A DNA stretch of 64,000 nt from Cotesia glomerata. Taxonomy: Eukaryota; Arthropoda; Insecta; Hymenoptera; Braconidae. The position numbers and the translations under genes are program-made. The notes under the pieces are model-generated. The model saw only the letters and a program-made list of their open reading frames with translations, was not told the DNA's origin and searched no databases. Positions 45,294-56,101 of the stretch are shown piece after piece. The DNA lies in the NCBI RefSeq assembly GCF_020080835.1, contig NC_058167.1:5438459-5502458 (forward strand), read 5' to 3'. Within the stretch, counting starts at the first letter, position 1. Each line of letters starts with the position of its first letter.

Positions 45294-45794
45294 ATGGAGA
45301 TAGATAATTTGTGTGAACAAGAAATTGCATTTTTACGGAATAATCACCCTTTCTGTGAGGATTTTGATGATCTAATAGAAAGATGTTTTGGTGATGTTCC
45401 TCCTGAAGATATTGGTAAATTTGTAAACTGGATAATTACATTGGCGAAAAACTCTAAAATTTTCAAAAGTCTTTTTGCCGATACATCATACATAAATTAT
45501 GCTGATAAACAGAATTTGGCAAAAAAACTCTTGGAAATAAATGAAAATGCTGAAAAACTTGAAAAGTTTTGCGAAGATTTTGATGATTTAATTGATAGTG
45601 TTCTTTACAACAAATCTTCTGAATATATTGAAAAATTTATCTATGATGTCCTTGCATTAGAAAAAAACTTTGAAGTTATTAATAGTGTACGCATGGGAAT
45701 ATTGTGCTCAAATTGTGCTGATGAACAAAATTTAATAAAAAAACTATCAGAATTAACTGAAAAGTTCCAAAAACTCGAAGAGCGGATGAAGTAA
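45294..45794 (+). CDS. Protein of two tandem ~75-residue repeats, unknown
   Basis: 166 residues starting in a good Kozak context (AACCATGG). Two copies of one module follow: FCEDFDDLIERCFGDVPPED ... YADKQNLAKKLLEI...KLE and FCEDFDDLIDSVLYNKSSEY ... CADEQNLIKKLSEL...KLE. Each is acidic, helical and ends in a heptad-like Lys/Leu/Glu stretch, suggesting a helical-repeat or coiled-coil protein. No signal peptide, no known family. A TTTATAAAT box lies ~57 bp upstream of the ATG. It is the leftmost gene of the Polinton 2 region. The intact frame and duplicated domain argue that it is or was recently functional. Confidence 0.65.
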   Translation: MEIDNLCEQEIAFLRNNHPFCEDFDDLIERCFGDVPPEDIGKFVNWIITLAKNSKIFKSLFADTSYINYADKQNLAKKLLEINENAEKLEKFCEDFDDLIDSVLYNKSSEYIEKFIYDVLALEKNFEVINSVRMGILCSNCADEQNLIKKLSELTEKFQKLEERMK

Positions 45795-45959
45795 ACATCT
45801 AAAAAATCATGAAATCATTAATAAAAATTTTGAATCATACAAAAAATTTCAAAGTAATTTATTTAAACAATTTCCTCCATAACAGTTTGCAGAAGAATAG
45901 AATAATATAAAAGACTGGTTTTTAAAAAAAATATTCAGTATTGTTTCTGTGACTGACTA

Positions 45960-46515
45960 AAATTCATCTATCTTTTGCGATAAGTGGCTGGAGAAATTAT
46001 TGTCGATGTTCAAGGCTTCAAAATGCCTAACAATTGTTTTGTGGTGAAAGAGCTTGCAGCAATTAGTGTAAATAAAACATTAGATCATTCAAATGTACTG
46101 TCTGTTAAAATTTTCAAGCCACCTTGTAATTGGAGCAGGCTACCTAATAACTATAAACACATGAACTTACGGCTGATACGTAAGCATCATGGTATACCAT
46201 GGGATAAAGGAGTCATACCTTATCATTGTCTTGAAGAACTTCTCAATTTTATTGTGAGAGATTACGAATACATTTACGTCAAAGGCCACGAAAAAAAAAA
46301 AGTGGATTCAGAGTATTTGTAGTTCGACTAAACAAGTCATTAATCTTGAATCATTAGGATGTCCATCACTCAGAAGCTTACCAAAAATTACTCATTTTAT
46401 CCAACATCCAGAACTTGAACATAGTGATATCATATACGATGATTATCACTGTGCATTGGAAAATGTTCAGCGTTTGAAAATTTGGTTTATAGAGAATTAT
46501 TTATATTTCATTTAA
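45960..46515 (+). pseudogene. Divergent DEDDh exonuclease-like protein, copy C
   Basis: Blocks in order are EIIVDVQGFKMPNNCFVVKE, VKIFKPPCNWSRLP, LRLIRKHHGIPWDKG and YEYIYVKGHEKKK. After a one-base change in an 11-A run (46291-46301) come INLESLGCPSLRSLPK and HCALENVQRLKIWFIENY, stop at 46515. The first codon is GTG where an ATG would be expected, so the start is lost or lies in an upstream exon. Same family as 12350-12881 and 22396-22896; the D-x-Q-G motif is shared. Confidence 0.65.
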
Positions 46516-46519
46516 CTTT

Positions 46520-47380
46520 TGTCACAACAATTTATTAGCGTTTTTAAATAAATTGATGTATTATGATTATGAATAAAAAAATGTTGAATACAACTCGAAC
46601 TGTTTGTTTTCTTTTATACAGTTTCTAGAGAATAGCTTTATCATACATACTTGTCACACAAAAAAAAATGCATGATCTCATACAATTAAAACCGCAAACA
46701 TTATTGTTGATGTCAAATATTTACAAGAGTAATGTTATTATTTAAAAAAAGGAGTTAGACTTATACTTCCGGTCTATAATTTGACTCCATTGAGAAAGCT
46801 GTAACCTTCGAAAAAATGTTACGCATTTTATTTAATTGAAAAAAATGAGAAAAAAATTGCCTTACGAATCATTGCGGTAACTTTTGAAAACAAATTTTTA
46901 TTTGATGTAACTGTATATCTATGTAAATAAAAATTGTTGAAAAATATAAATTAAACAATATTGCACAATACTAAAAATTTTGTAAAAAACATTTTTTTTT
47001 ACAAAAAATGACGCATTTAGTAAAAAATATGAAGTTCTCAAAATTGATCATAAATCGAGATCTTGATAGAAATTTCTCAAACATAAAAAAACATCTGAGA
47101 GTGCATCACAATAATTTTAGACAAACGCAATTTTTTTTATCTTTGCAACTCGATACTTCTGGAAGTGTGTATCTAATATGTGTTGTCAATAAGTTCTATT
47201 TACTCTACATCTAAAACATGAAAAACATCTTGCAACGCATCACAATAATTTTCAACAAACGCAATTTTCTTATCTTTGCAACTCGATACTCCTGGAAGTG
47301 CGTATCCGAAATATCAATAAGTTCTATTTACTCCACACAGATACTCATTAATTGTCACATCTAAAAGTTTTGAGTATATT
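46520..47380. repeat. Intergenic stretch with a ~130-bp duplication
   Basis: 47092-47212 and 47223-47335 are similar direct copies. Both contain GCATCACAATAATTTT, ACAAACGCAATTTT, TATCTTTGCAACTCGATAC and AATAAGTTCTATTTACTC. The rest is AT-rich without a gene. Confidence 0.75.
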
Positions 47381-47387
47381 TTTGCTC

Positions 47388-47397
47388 TATATAAATA
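47388..47397 (+). promoter_or_regulatory. Probable TATA box
   Basis: TATATAAATA, with an arthropod initiator-like TCAGTT at 47427-47432. A likely 5'UTR intron follows (donor AGGTGAGAAG near 47541, acceptor TTTTTAAAG near 47682) before the ATG at 47693. Confidence 0.5.
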
Positions 47398-47692
47398 AGT
47401 ATAAGTGGACTATCCATCAAACTGAATCAGTTCATCAACGTGACCACGTGCATGCAAGTGAAAAAATTTCTGTCAAATTTCTGAGTGAATCCTAGTTTTT
47501 ATTTTTTTGTGAAAAGTTGTTTTTTTCACCTGACGAATCTAGGTGAGAAGAATTTTTTATTTTAAATTGGTCACTAAAAAAAAACTTATGTTTTTAAATT
47601 TTTTGAATAGTTGTTAAAAAAAAAAATTTTTTCATCGAGTACTGTATAATTTTTTACTGATTAATTTTTCGATTTTTAAAGGAAAACTAACC

Positions 47693-48076
47693 ATGGCCCT
47701 TCCAAATTTGAATGTGGACTTAATCATATCACCAGTTGAGTGGAAAATCGAATTGACAAATTTTGTTTTAATGGACGTTATGAAATTAGCTTTACAGCGT
47801 CAATTTATTTTGACCGGTAACTTGAATGGAGCTAAAATAACCATTGCTGACGTCAGTGCAGAATTTGTGATGATTTTGGAAAAGATAGTTTGGTTCAAAG
47901 TTGATCGTGACTCATCAACTTTTCCATACATCATCAGTCGTGAAGAACTGTTTTCATCAGGATTCCAGGAACAGTTGGTGCAGCAACACCAACAATGTTA
48001 GCAACGACAGCAGCAGCAGCAACAGCAGAAGAAGCCACAACCAATTGAGTTTATTTATCTCAGTGATGATGATTAG
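47693..48076 (+). CDS. Small protein with a poly-Gln tract and SIM-like C-terminus, in-frame stop
   Basis: 102 codons from MALPNLNVDLIISPVEWKIE to LVQQHQQC, then TAG (47999). The same frame continues QRQQQQQQQKKPQP and ends IEFIYLSDDD. The TAG lies within a CAG/CAA-rich stretch and differs from CAG by one base, so the Gln-rich tail may have been lost recently. The terminal hydrophobic core followed by Ser and Asp looks like a SUMO-interaction motif. Kozak context is strong (AACCATGG) and a TATA box is upstream. Family unknown. Confidence 0.55.
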
Positions 48077-48079
48077 TTA

Positions 48080-48440
48080 ATTATCATCATTGATTTTTTT
48101 ATATCATTTTTTTTTAAAAAAAACTTTTCTATCAAAAATATTATTCTATTATATGAAAGAGTTCATACATTTTATTAATATTATTGTATGTATATTTGAA
48201 AAAACTTTATTCATGTGTGTTAATCATATATTGGTACATGAAAAAAAAATTATATTTAAAAAATATTAATAAAAAGACAAAAAAATTTTAAATCTTATAA
48301 ATTATTTTTTATTTATAAAAATGGTTCCTACTAATAATTGTATGCTTATCAATTATATTTATAAAAAGGTAAGTGAAAAATAAATTTTCTTTATTAAACT
48401 AGACGAATTACAAAAAATAGTTGTAAAAATTAACTAAAAA
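48080..48440. other. AT-rich spacer
   Basis: No gene or repeat beyond simple A/T runs. Confidence 0.4.
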
Positions 48441-48442
48441 TC

Positions 48443-48642
48443 TAATTATTGTAAGAATATGGTCTCTGATTTTTGATTGGTTGAAAAATTGGGCATGCGA
48501 AGCGTAAAGTTCAAAATTGTAGTATTTCTTAAACGTGTATAATTGTCTCATCAAGATAGAACTAGAATTTTAAACTTTGTACTTCGCGCATCTAATTTTT
48601 TTAACTAATCAAAAATCAGAAATCATATTTTTACAATAATTA
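48443..48642. mobile_element. 200-bp foldback MITE
   Basis: Inverted ends TAATTATTGTAA and TTACAATAATTA, with arms running through CTGATTTTTGATTGGTT on one side and AACTAATCAAAAATCAGAA on the other. Inner arms pair GCGAAGCGTAAAGTT with AACTTTGTACTTCGCGC. Non-coding. Confidence 0.8.
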
Positions 48643-50217
48643 AATTTTTAAATAACATCACAAATATGTTAAATTCATCTATATTAATATACAGGATTAA
48701 TATGTAGAAAACTAAACAGAAACAAATATTATTTTATGTTTTTGATATTCTTTGTAAGCAAATGAAAATATTAAGTGCACTTGAAATAATGAAAATAAAC
48801 TTTCAAATTCCATTTTAAATTTTCACAAATTTTGAGTGTTTTTTATCAATTAATCTTTTTGAATATGATGTAATATTATATGATGTAATATTTTTACATT
48901 CTCCAAAGCATTCGGTTAGTTATTAAAAATATTCTAAATGTTACTTTCTCTCATCATCTTTACATACTAAGTCTTAGTATATCTATATATTAGGGTGTTT
49001 CAAAAAAAGACGAATTTTTTTTTTTTCTTTTGGTGTCTTAAAATTGATAGTATACCTAAAAACAAAAATTTTGGCGCCCATGTGAGCTCTTAATATCAAT
49101 AGTAAGATTTGCCTGTATCCATTTCTTTATTTTCCATTTAAATAACACGGGAAAAATTTTTTTTAATTTTTTAATTTTTATTACTTTGGAACGGTTCATC
49201 GTAACAACAATCTGAAAAATGATATTAGTAGGAAATTTTACGCTCTACAAAAACCTCTGAAGACCAAAGTTCCTCAGATTAACGGCTTCAAAGATATCCG
49301 CGGTCAAAGATAACACTAATAAAAATTTATAATATTTTCCAATAAAATTACAAAAAAATATCACATGCTATATTTTTATTATTTTTATGTTAAATTACTT
49401 TAATTCCGTTAACCTGAGACTGTAAACTTTTTTTTTACTAATTAATTCAATACTTAACTCACGAAATGCACTAATATATAAATATAAACGTTAAAAATGT
49501 CACATAAATGATTTTTTGGTCTTTCTTATAACAAATTTATTTTATATTTTATAAAATTTATAAATTTTTGTAAGAGGAAAATGTAAAGTTCCTTATTACA
49601 CAAACTCACCAAACACTCATCATTGCATATTATTCAAAATAATATGAAAATTCTGTAAATACGTTAAATCAATTAAATCTACTATAAAACTTGATCAAAT
49701 GTTGTTTATTTGAAAAATATCAACAGAGCTTTATTTAGCTCTGTCGGTACAGAGTATTATACTCATTTAATTTGAGTGTTGTAGCTAATAAGCTCTGTGT
49801 TGGTAAGCCTGGTTGTTCGGTACTAACTTCATTTAGTTGCTTTGCTCTCAACGCTCTCAACAGAAATGGTGCGTGTGTATTAGTAGAAAAGGCTCTTAGT
49901 AGAAAACTGTTGTACTTGCCATGCCGACACCATATTTTTGAAATTGTTCTTCGAAGTGCATTTGAAGTATACTGGCCTGCTTCGTCTGGCCCAAACGTTC
50001 CAATTTATCAGAGATTTAAAAAGAAGTGGGATGAAATTGACCAATCAAACTTTGCGGCTGGTATTTGTGACAAAAAAGTTTTGGAAGTAATAACACCAAT
50101 CAAAGATGAGATTTTGAAATTCGTTAATAATCAAATAGAAGTAAAATTTTTTAATCCAGCGCTGAAGAATTATTAACTGATGTTAAAGTGGAAAAGAAAA
50201 ATATATAAAGTTCAGTA

Positions 50218-50474
50218 TAATTGAGGAGCTGATTTTCAAAAGGGTATCTTTTCATATTTTAAAATACCAGTTTTCTGAACTTTTAAATACTAATTACTTT
50301 GAGAATTATGAACATTTATAAATGAAAATCGAATTGCAGCTTCATAACCGATTGCACTTTATAGCTAAATTAAAAAAAGTTCAATACAAATATTTATAAT
50401 TGAAGATAACTAGTGTTTTGTCTCGATTAATCAAAAATCAAAAGATACCCTTTTGAAAATAAGCTCCTCAATTA
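50218..50474. repeat. Foldback hairpin inside hAT copy 2
   Basis: Same unit as 8151-8406, in inverse orientation together with its host element: ends TAATTGAGGAGCTGATTTTC and GAAAATAAGCTCCTCAATTA. Confidence 0.75.
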
Positions 50475-50987
50475 TCAATTTTACTCTGATTAATTAACTT
50501 GCCGTCGTGATTAAAAATATTGAAAATCAGTTTCACATGACTGTTATACTTTTAATCATCTTTAACGATTAAAATTGCGTTTGTAAAATATTTTACAACT
50601 TTTACCTCACATCAGTTAATAATAATTAGTCTTCTCAACTTTGAAATTGCGATATAATCAATTTCATTTTGACTTATAACTTTTTTTGTAGATGGATCAT
50701 TGTCGAGACGATTACCGTGAACTTCTGGAATTATCATTAATATTTTTGGGTACTACTACCACAAATATTACATTTAAGCATCCTGGAGCGGTCCATCATG
50801 CAAGGTGGATGGCTAAAGCAATATATAGTTTAAAAATTTTTTTATTCAGAAATGAATTTCATCTTACTAAATCGGAAATAGATGGATTACGAGAACTTTG
50901 TTTATTTATCATAATATTCTATTTAAAAGCTTGGTTCACTGCGCCGTGTGCTATAACAGCACCTAATAATGATTTAACTTTGATTAA

Positions 50988-52963
50988 GGGGTTACATGGG
51001 TTTCGTCGGGTGAAAAAAGGCCTATTTTCAATATTTTTTTTTCTATGTAAAAAATTATTTATTTAATTCAAATTTTTTTCTGTCTTATAGATACATATTT
51101 AAAGAATAATTTCTAAAATTTTCAAAAAAAAAAAAATTAAAACTCCTCCATTGTGACGTCATTTCCGGTGACCCCTCGGAAAAAAGGTGCGTCTGCGTTG
51201 TCAGCATAACTCCTGACAAAATCATCTAAAATGAAAAAACAAAAATAAGTTTTTTAGTTAAGACCATAAACTCGTGCTTGAACGAAGGAAAGAAAAAAAA
51301 AGTAAAAATTGGAATTTTGGCAGACATTTTTCCAAAAAAATGAAAATTTCGGTCAAATTTGCTTGACATTTTGTTTTTTTTTAAATAGTTGTAATTGAAA
51401 AAAAAAAAAATCCTTCGTCCAAGCACGAGTAAATTGTATCTCGAACACCTGTGTGAAATTTCATCAAGATCGGTTGAGTAGTTTTCGAGAACATTTGACA
51501 ACCGACATTGAAAACACGGTTCCGAGAAAAACGCGTTTAAAGTTTTGAGTAACAATAAAAGTGGAAAAAAAAATGTTTTTTGTAACACAGTGAATCGTCG
51601 ATTCCTGGGCCATAAAGTAAAGATCCTGCAGCAGTTGCAATGTCCAGGGCATCCTTTTGCTCCTGTCGATGACGGATTCTGGCTTCGCGAGTCTCGCTCG
51701 CAGATTTTTTTTCGGCTGCGCATACACGGTTTTCATCCGAAATTCGGGCATATTCGTGGGAGTTTCGGCCTAATTTTAAATCCATACCGTGCATAATCAA
51801 TAATAAAGCTGATGTTCCTTCATTGAAGATACAAGCAGCGACCAATGCCGCAATATTAACAATCTTTGAACCAGCAGGAAGTATTTTTGGAGTAATTTTC
51901 CAGATCAACTGGTTGAAGCTCTCGTTGTTATTTTGTGTGAAACCACCAACACACCGTTCAAGAAGCTCATCCTTACTGAGATCATCATATATTGGTTTCA
52001 TAGCAATCAAAACTTCATCTGGTAATTGAGTATACTCATGTTTAAATGATGAAAGAGTATTTGTAGCTGATGCTCGTTGCCAAGCGCACCAAGAGTCTGG
52101 ACCTTTTGGGCAGTTATCGTGCTGAGGTTTTGTATCTGTAGAGCTATAGTGATAATAGGTAGCCCATATAGCCTCTTTCATTTTTTTCTACTGATTCACA
52201 GTTTCTCCTTATCGCCAAACCATAGTACACAGTTAATTTGTCTATTAGTTTACTGGTCAGTTTACCTTTGCCAGAAAGAATTTTTTTTTGTGTTTTTTTA
52301 CCTTTTACTATTTTTTCCTCAGTTGTTTTCTTTACTAACTCACGCAAACGGGTCCCCATTCTTTTTTGCACGTGTCCAACGCATTCTTTTTTAGTGATAA
52401 CAAAATCGTCACCGTAAGGCTGGGCTTTGAGAAGACCAGAGTAGGTTTTTGAGTCCCCATCTCCTATATAATTTACGAACCTCAGTCCATATTTGACAAT
52501 CGAGCGTTTAAACATTTCAATAATCGATGAGACTTCCATGTTTCCTGATGCTCCAGTGTGATTGGCGGTGCATTGATTTGTTTCAATGTGTTCTTCTTTC
52601 CATTCTTCATATTCTGCAGTATCTAATTTTTTTTTTCCAGCTTTCACATAACTTACAATAAGAAGATTTCACCAACACATCCAACACTTTTCCCGAATAA
52701 TATCCGATTAGTGAACTCACACCATATAGTGAACTCACACCACAATGACAGACAAACAATAGACGAGCAGCTGCTCACCATACCTGAGGCGCGCTGACCC
52801 TTCTATACCTGACTTGGAGCGCACACCTTCCTAAGGTTGTATCTCCAAAACTATTATTCGGATCGACTTGAAAATTTAGGACAATATTCTTGAGATGTTG
52901 TAGAAATCAATGAGCCAAAAAAAAAAAATCGATTTTTTGAACCCACGAAACCCATGTAACCCC
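50988..52963 (-). mobile_element. Kolobok DNA transposon nested in hAT copy 2
   Basis: Termini GGGGTTACATGGGTTTCGT and the complement, flanked by TTAA at 50984-50987 and 52964-52967. Copy 1 of the host transposon shows the empty site with a single TTAA. The TTAA duplication and the transposase fragment inside fit Kolobok. Sequence between the left end and ~51530 is AT-rich, non-coding and carries a GTGACGTCATTTCC block. Confidence 0.93.
51537..52670 (-). pseudogene. Kolobok transposase, N-terminally truncated
   Basis: Starts abruptly near 52670 (VKAGKKKLDTAEYEEWKEEH). It continues TNQCTANHTGASGNMEVSSI, RFVNYIGDGDSKTYSGLLKA and ECVGHVQKRMGTRLRELV, a signature of the Mutator-like transposase domain that Kolobok elements carry. 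A one-base frame change at ~52180 leads into TYYHYSSTDTKPQHDNCPKG, CVGGFTQNNNESFNQLIWK and a basic end. The N-terminal part, where a THAP or other DNA-binding domain would be, is deleted, so it is non-autonomous. Confidence 0.88.
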
Positions 52964-54174
52964 TTAAAGAATTAATTTCATATGAAAGATTTAATAATAG
53001 TCTTTCACAGACATGCTCACAAAAATTAGCCGATCACTTGTGGTATTTAAACAACGAGCTGTCTGTTTTATCTCTCTTTGATAAAAATGTTTCAGTTGGA
53101 ACAAAAAAAAGAATAGTTCATGCTCTTAAAAACTGTAAAGCCAATGAAACTACAACAAATCGCTTTATAATAGATAAGAAAAATTTAGAGTCATTATTAA
53201 ATAAAGATCTTAGTCAATTTATGTCTATGAGATCGATTAATATATTTGAATCGTTTGATTTGTCGTATGAGTTCATTGATGAGGATGTTACTTTGTGGCC
53301 TCAGAATCCGAATTTCTTAGAAAACTTGGAGTATTTCGGGAAACTTCAAGTTGTGAATGATGTAGCAGAACGCGGCGTGGCATTGATAGAGCAGTATAAT
53401 CGATGCTTAACGAAAGATGAAGAACAGCTTCAATATTTGTTGCAAGTAGTGACAGAACATAGAAAACAATATCCTAATTGCAATAAAAGTAATTTTATAA
53501 AACTGTAATATTTTCAAGTTGAAAAATTGTTGTAACAAGTTGTAAATATAGTTTTTTGTTATAAAGAATTAATTGTTCAATTAAATTTCTTAATATTTAG
53601 TAAAAAAAAAATAAATTTGTTATAAAAGAGACCAAAAAATCATTTATAAGATATTTTTAACGTTTATATTTATATATTAGTGCATTTCGTGAGTTAAGTA
53701 TTGAATTAATTAGTAAAAAAAAAAGTTTACAGTCTCAGGTTAACGGTATTGAAGTAATTTAACATAAAAAATAATAAAAATATAGCATATGATATTTTTT
53801 TTGTAGTTTTATTGGAAAATATTATAAATTTTTTATTAGTGTTATCTTTGACCGCGGATATCTTTGAAGCCGTTAATCTGAGGAACTTTGGTCTCCAGAC
53901 GTTTTTTGTAGAGCGTAAAATTTCCTACAAATATCATTTTTCAGATTGTTGTTACGATGAACCGTTCCAAAGTAATAAAAATTAAAAAATTAAAAAAAAT
54001 TTTTCCCGTGTTATTTAAATGGAAAATAAAGAAATGGATACAGGCAAATCTTACTATTGATATTAAGAGCTCACATGGGCGCCAAAATTTTTGTTTTTAG
54101 GTATACTATCAATTTTTAGACACCAAAAGAAAAAAAAAAAAATTCGTCTTTTTTTGAAACACCCTACTATATAT

Positions 54175-54640
54175 ATTTTATTCTCTCTTCTTTATTCGGA
54201 TATTCTACGTGTATCTCCACTCAGTGACATGCTACCTCACCTCATACGTTTCATCACCACTTCATCTAAGTTTCGTTCTGATGCATGTTAAAATGTATAC
54301 CTTTATATACGGAAGTGTAACATTCGATTATCAATATATTTCAACCTTTGAATATAGTGCTAGCTTCTAACATAGCGTAAGAGTATCAGTATCAATAGCA
54401 TATTCTAAACTTATTTATACTGTAAATTAATTATAACTTATATGAAAAAAATAATACTAATAATATTAATGATTAATTAAATAAAATAATGAACAAAAGG
54501 TATTTATTCATATAGAAAAAAAATTTATTATTGTTATAATTATATAGATACAAATGTTTTGTTTTTTATATTTTTTAATGAGTAAACGGAAGTTTTACAT
54601 TAATAAAATTTGAAACAATGAAAGTGAACATCAAAATTTT
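54175..54640. other. AT-rich spacer
   Basis: No gene seen. Continues the (TA)-rich target of hAT copy 2 and then unique AT-rich sequence. Confidence 0.4.
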
Positions 54641-54642
54641 AT

Positions 54643-54951
54643 TTAAATTCCCACAAATTCAAATTGATTATATTTTCCACCAAGATAGTTCAGTCCCAGG
54701 TGATTTTCTTTTGCATTTTTGATCATGTCTTCGAGTAGTTTTGGATCATCAAGCAAAATTTTTGCAACTCTGCTAGGTAAAAATACAGAGAACTCATTGT
54801 CAATCGATACAATGATAGTGTTTCCATATTTTGCTTTAACAGACTTGACATCACTGATTGTGTAAATATTATTAACTTCTAACTCACTCAATTTTTTAGA
54901 TGGCAAAAAATCTTCACAACGACCAATAACGTTGACTTTTGAGTAATCCAT
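54643..54951 (-). CDS. Small conserved arthropod/Polinton protein, unknown
   Basis: 102 residues, intact. Pattern: LPSKKLSELEVNNIYTISDV, then SVKAKYGNTIIVSIDNEFSV, FLPSRVAKILLDD and LNYLGGKYNQFEFVGI. The alternating beta-strand pattern (h-x-x-h-x-x-K-Y-G-x-h-h-h-x-h, h-F-L-P-x-R) is one I associate with small proteins common in arthropod mobile elements; an OB-like fold that binds DNA is possible but not shown. A TATAAAG box is about 150 bp upstream on the same strand. Its place near the polymerase suggests membership of Polinton 2. Confidence 0.6.
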   Translation of the reverse strand: MDYSKVNVIGRCEDFLPSKKLSELEVNNIYTISDVKSVKAKYGNTIIVSIDNEFSVFLPSRVAKILLDDPKLLEDMIKNAKENHLGLNYLGGKYNQFEFVGI

Positions 54952-55096
54952 AGCGTACTAGAATCAAAAAATTTTCAATATTTTTTCCAACTAGAGAAAT
55001 TTGTTCAACTAAATAATATACGTACTAATATAATTATTCTACCACACAATGCAACTCTGAATGTTCAACTTATACAGTTCTGCTCAAATCGTCTAT

Positions 55097-55103
55097 CTTT
55101 ATA
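55097..55103 (-). promoter_or_regulatory. Possible TATA box
   Basis: TATAAAG on the minus strand, with TTCAGAG about 45 bp downstream. It could serve the 54951-54643 gene through a short untranslated leader. Confidence 0.4.
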
Positions 55104-55361
55104 GGATGATCCCCTCTCAATAAATGAAAAAATTCATCAACATTTCTCAGAATTATTTCTATACGCAGTAAGAAATTTGAGATTGCTGGGAGAAAAAGTT
55201 TATTAACAATCTTTGCAATTATTATTTTGCGTAGTATAAAATTCAAAAGAATTTCAGTATCATTTTAAGCAATAAGGAGTTTGAGATCAACAAGAAAGAA
55301 TTCATCAACAGTCTAATTTATTATTTTACGCAGTATAAAATTCAAGATTTCAAAGAAAAAA

Positions 55362-55690
55362 TAATAAATTAGTAATATTTATTAATTTTGAAGGATTCAA
55401 TTTCATAACTTCCTGTTATTTATGAAACATACTAAATTTATTATAATAAATTAGTGATATTTATTAATTTTAAAGGATTCAATTTCATGACTTCCTGTTG
55501 TTTATGAACTATACTAAATTTATTATAATAAATTAGTAATATTTATTAATTTTAAAGGATTCAATTTCATGACTTCCTGTTGCTTATGAACTATACTAAA
55601 TTTATTATAATAAATTAGGAATATTTATTAATTTTGAAGGATTCAATTTCATGACTTCCTGTTGTTTATGAGCTATACTAAATTAATATC
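55362..55690. repeat. Four tandem copies of an 81-bp unit
   Basis: Each unit has TAATAAATTAG, ATTTATTAATTTT, AAGGATTCAATTTCAT and ACTTCCTGTTG. Copies begin near 55364, 55445, 55526 and 55607 and differ by a few bases. Confidence 0.9.
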
Positions 55691-55895
55691 TTTTGTGTTA
55701 TTGCACATTTTCACATACATGATATCATAGAAATCGTTGAAATACTACCCCTAATTATTTTTTAAATAGTACGTCAGCTTAGAAAAATTTTAATAACCAC
55801 GCACTGGTTTTAGGTTTCTATAAATATTTATATGATTGAAATTATGGTTACAAATTTTTTTTGATTATAAGTTTTTCATGAGTCATTTTAACCAC

Positions 55896-55904
55896 TATAT
55901 AAAG
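55896..55904 (+). promoter_or_regulatory. Probable TATA box of the 56-kb gene
   Basis: TATATAAAG, followed after ~30 bp by the initiator-like TTCAATCATTG, about 200 bp before the ATG at 56102. Confidence 0.5.
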
Positions 55905-56101
55905 CCGGACTGTGAAGGTTTGTTCAATCATTGACTTGACTTATGTCCTACAATCACTTCAGTGAAAATAATCATTGTTTTTCTGCTAAGGTGGAAAAGT
56001 GCATTACATTAATAAAAATATTTTATTTTAACTATAAAAATTATTATTGCAAAACAATTTATAGCTACTTACAAATTTTAAGTGTCAAATAATTCAATAA
56101 A

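Larger units (their letters stand above)
49850..53508 (+). pseudogene. hAT-like transposase, 5'-deleted and interrupted
   Basis: Begins at the deletion joint with RNGACVLVEKALSRKLLYLP and CRHHIFEIVLRSAFEVYWPA, then SGPNVPIYQRFKKKWDEID to 50176. After the hairpin, exon 50692-50986 starts MDHCRDDYRELLELSLIFLG and is cut by the Kolobok insertion. Coding resumes at 52968 with ELISYERFNNSLSQ-type sequence and runs to 53508, ending ...CNKSNFIKL. Apart from the deletion and the insertion the frame is cleaner than in copy 1. Confidence 0.85.
48991..54166 (+). mobile_element. hAT-like DNA transposon, copy 2 (contains a Kolobok element)
   Basis: Same termini as copy 1 (TAGGGTGTTTC). The target duplication is CTATATAT at 48983-48990 and 54167-54174, a clean 8 bp. 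Genes read on the plus strand. Compared with copy 1, about 1.5 kb is missing at ~49855 (equivalent to copy 1 10277-8764), which removes the 5' half of the transposase. It is therefore an internally deleted, non-autonomous derivative. A 1976-bp Kolobok element lies in the C-terminal coding part. Confidence 0.92.

Noticed and set aside
51226..51751. ORFs within the left part of the Kolobok element
   Set aside because: They overlap the end of the true transposase frame or read AT-rich terminal sequence; no domain was seen.
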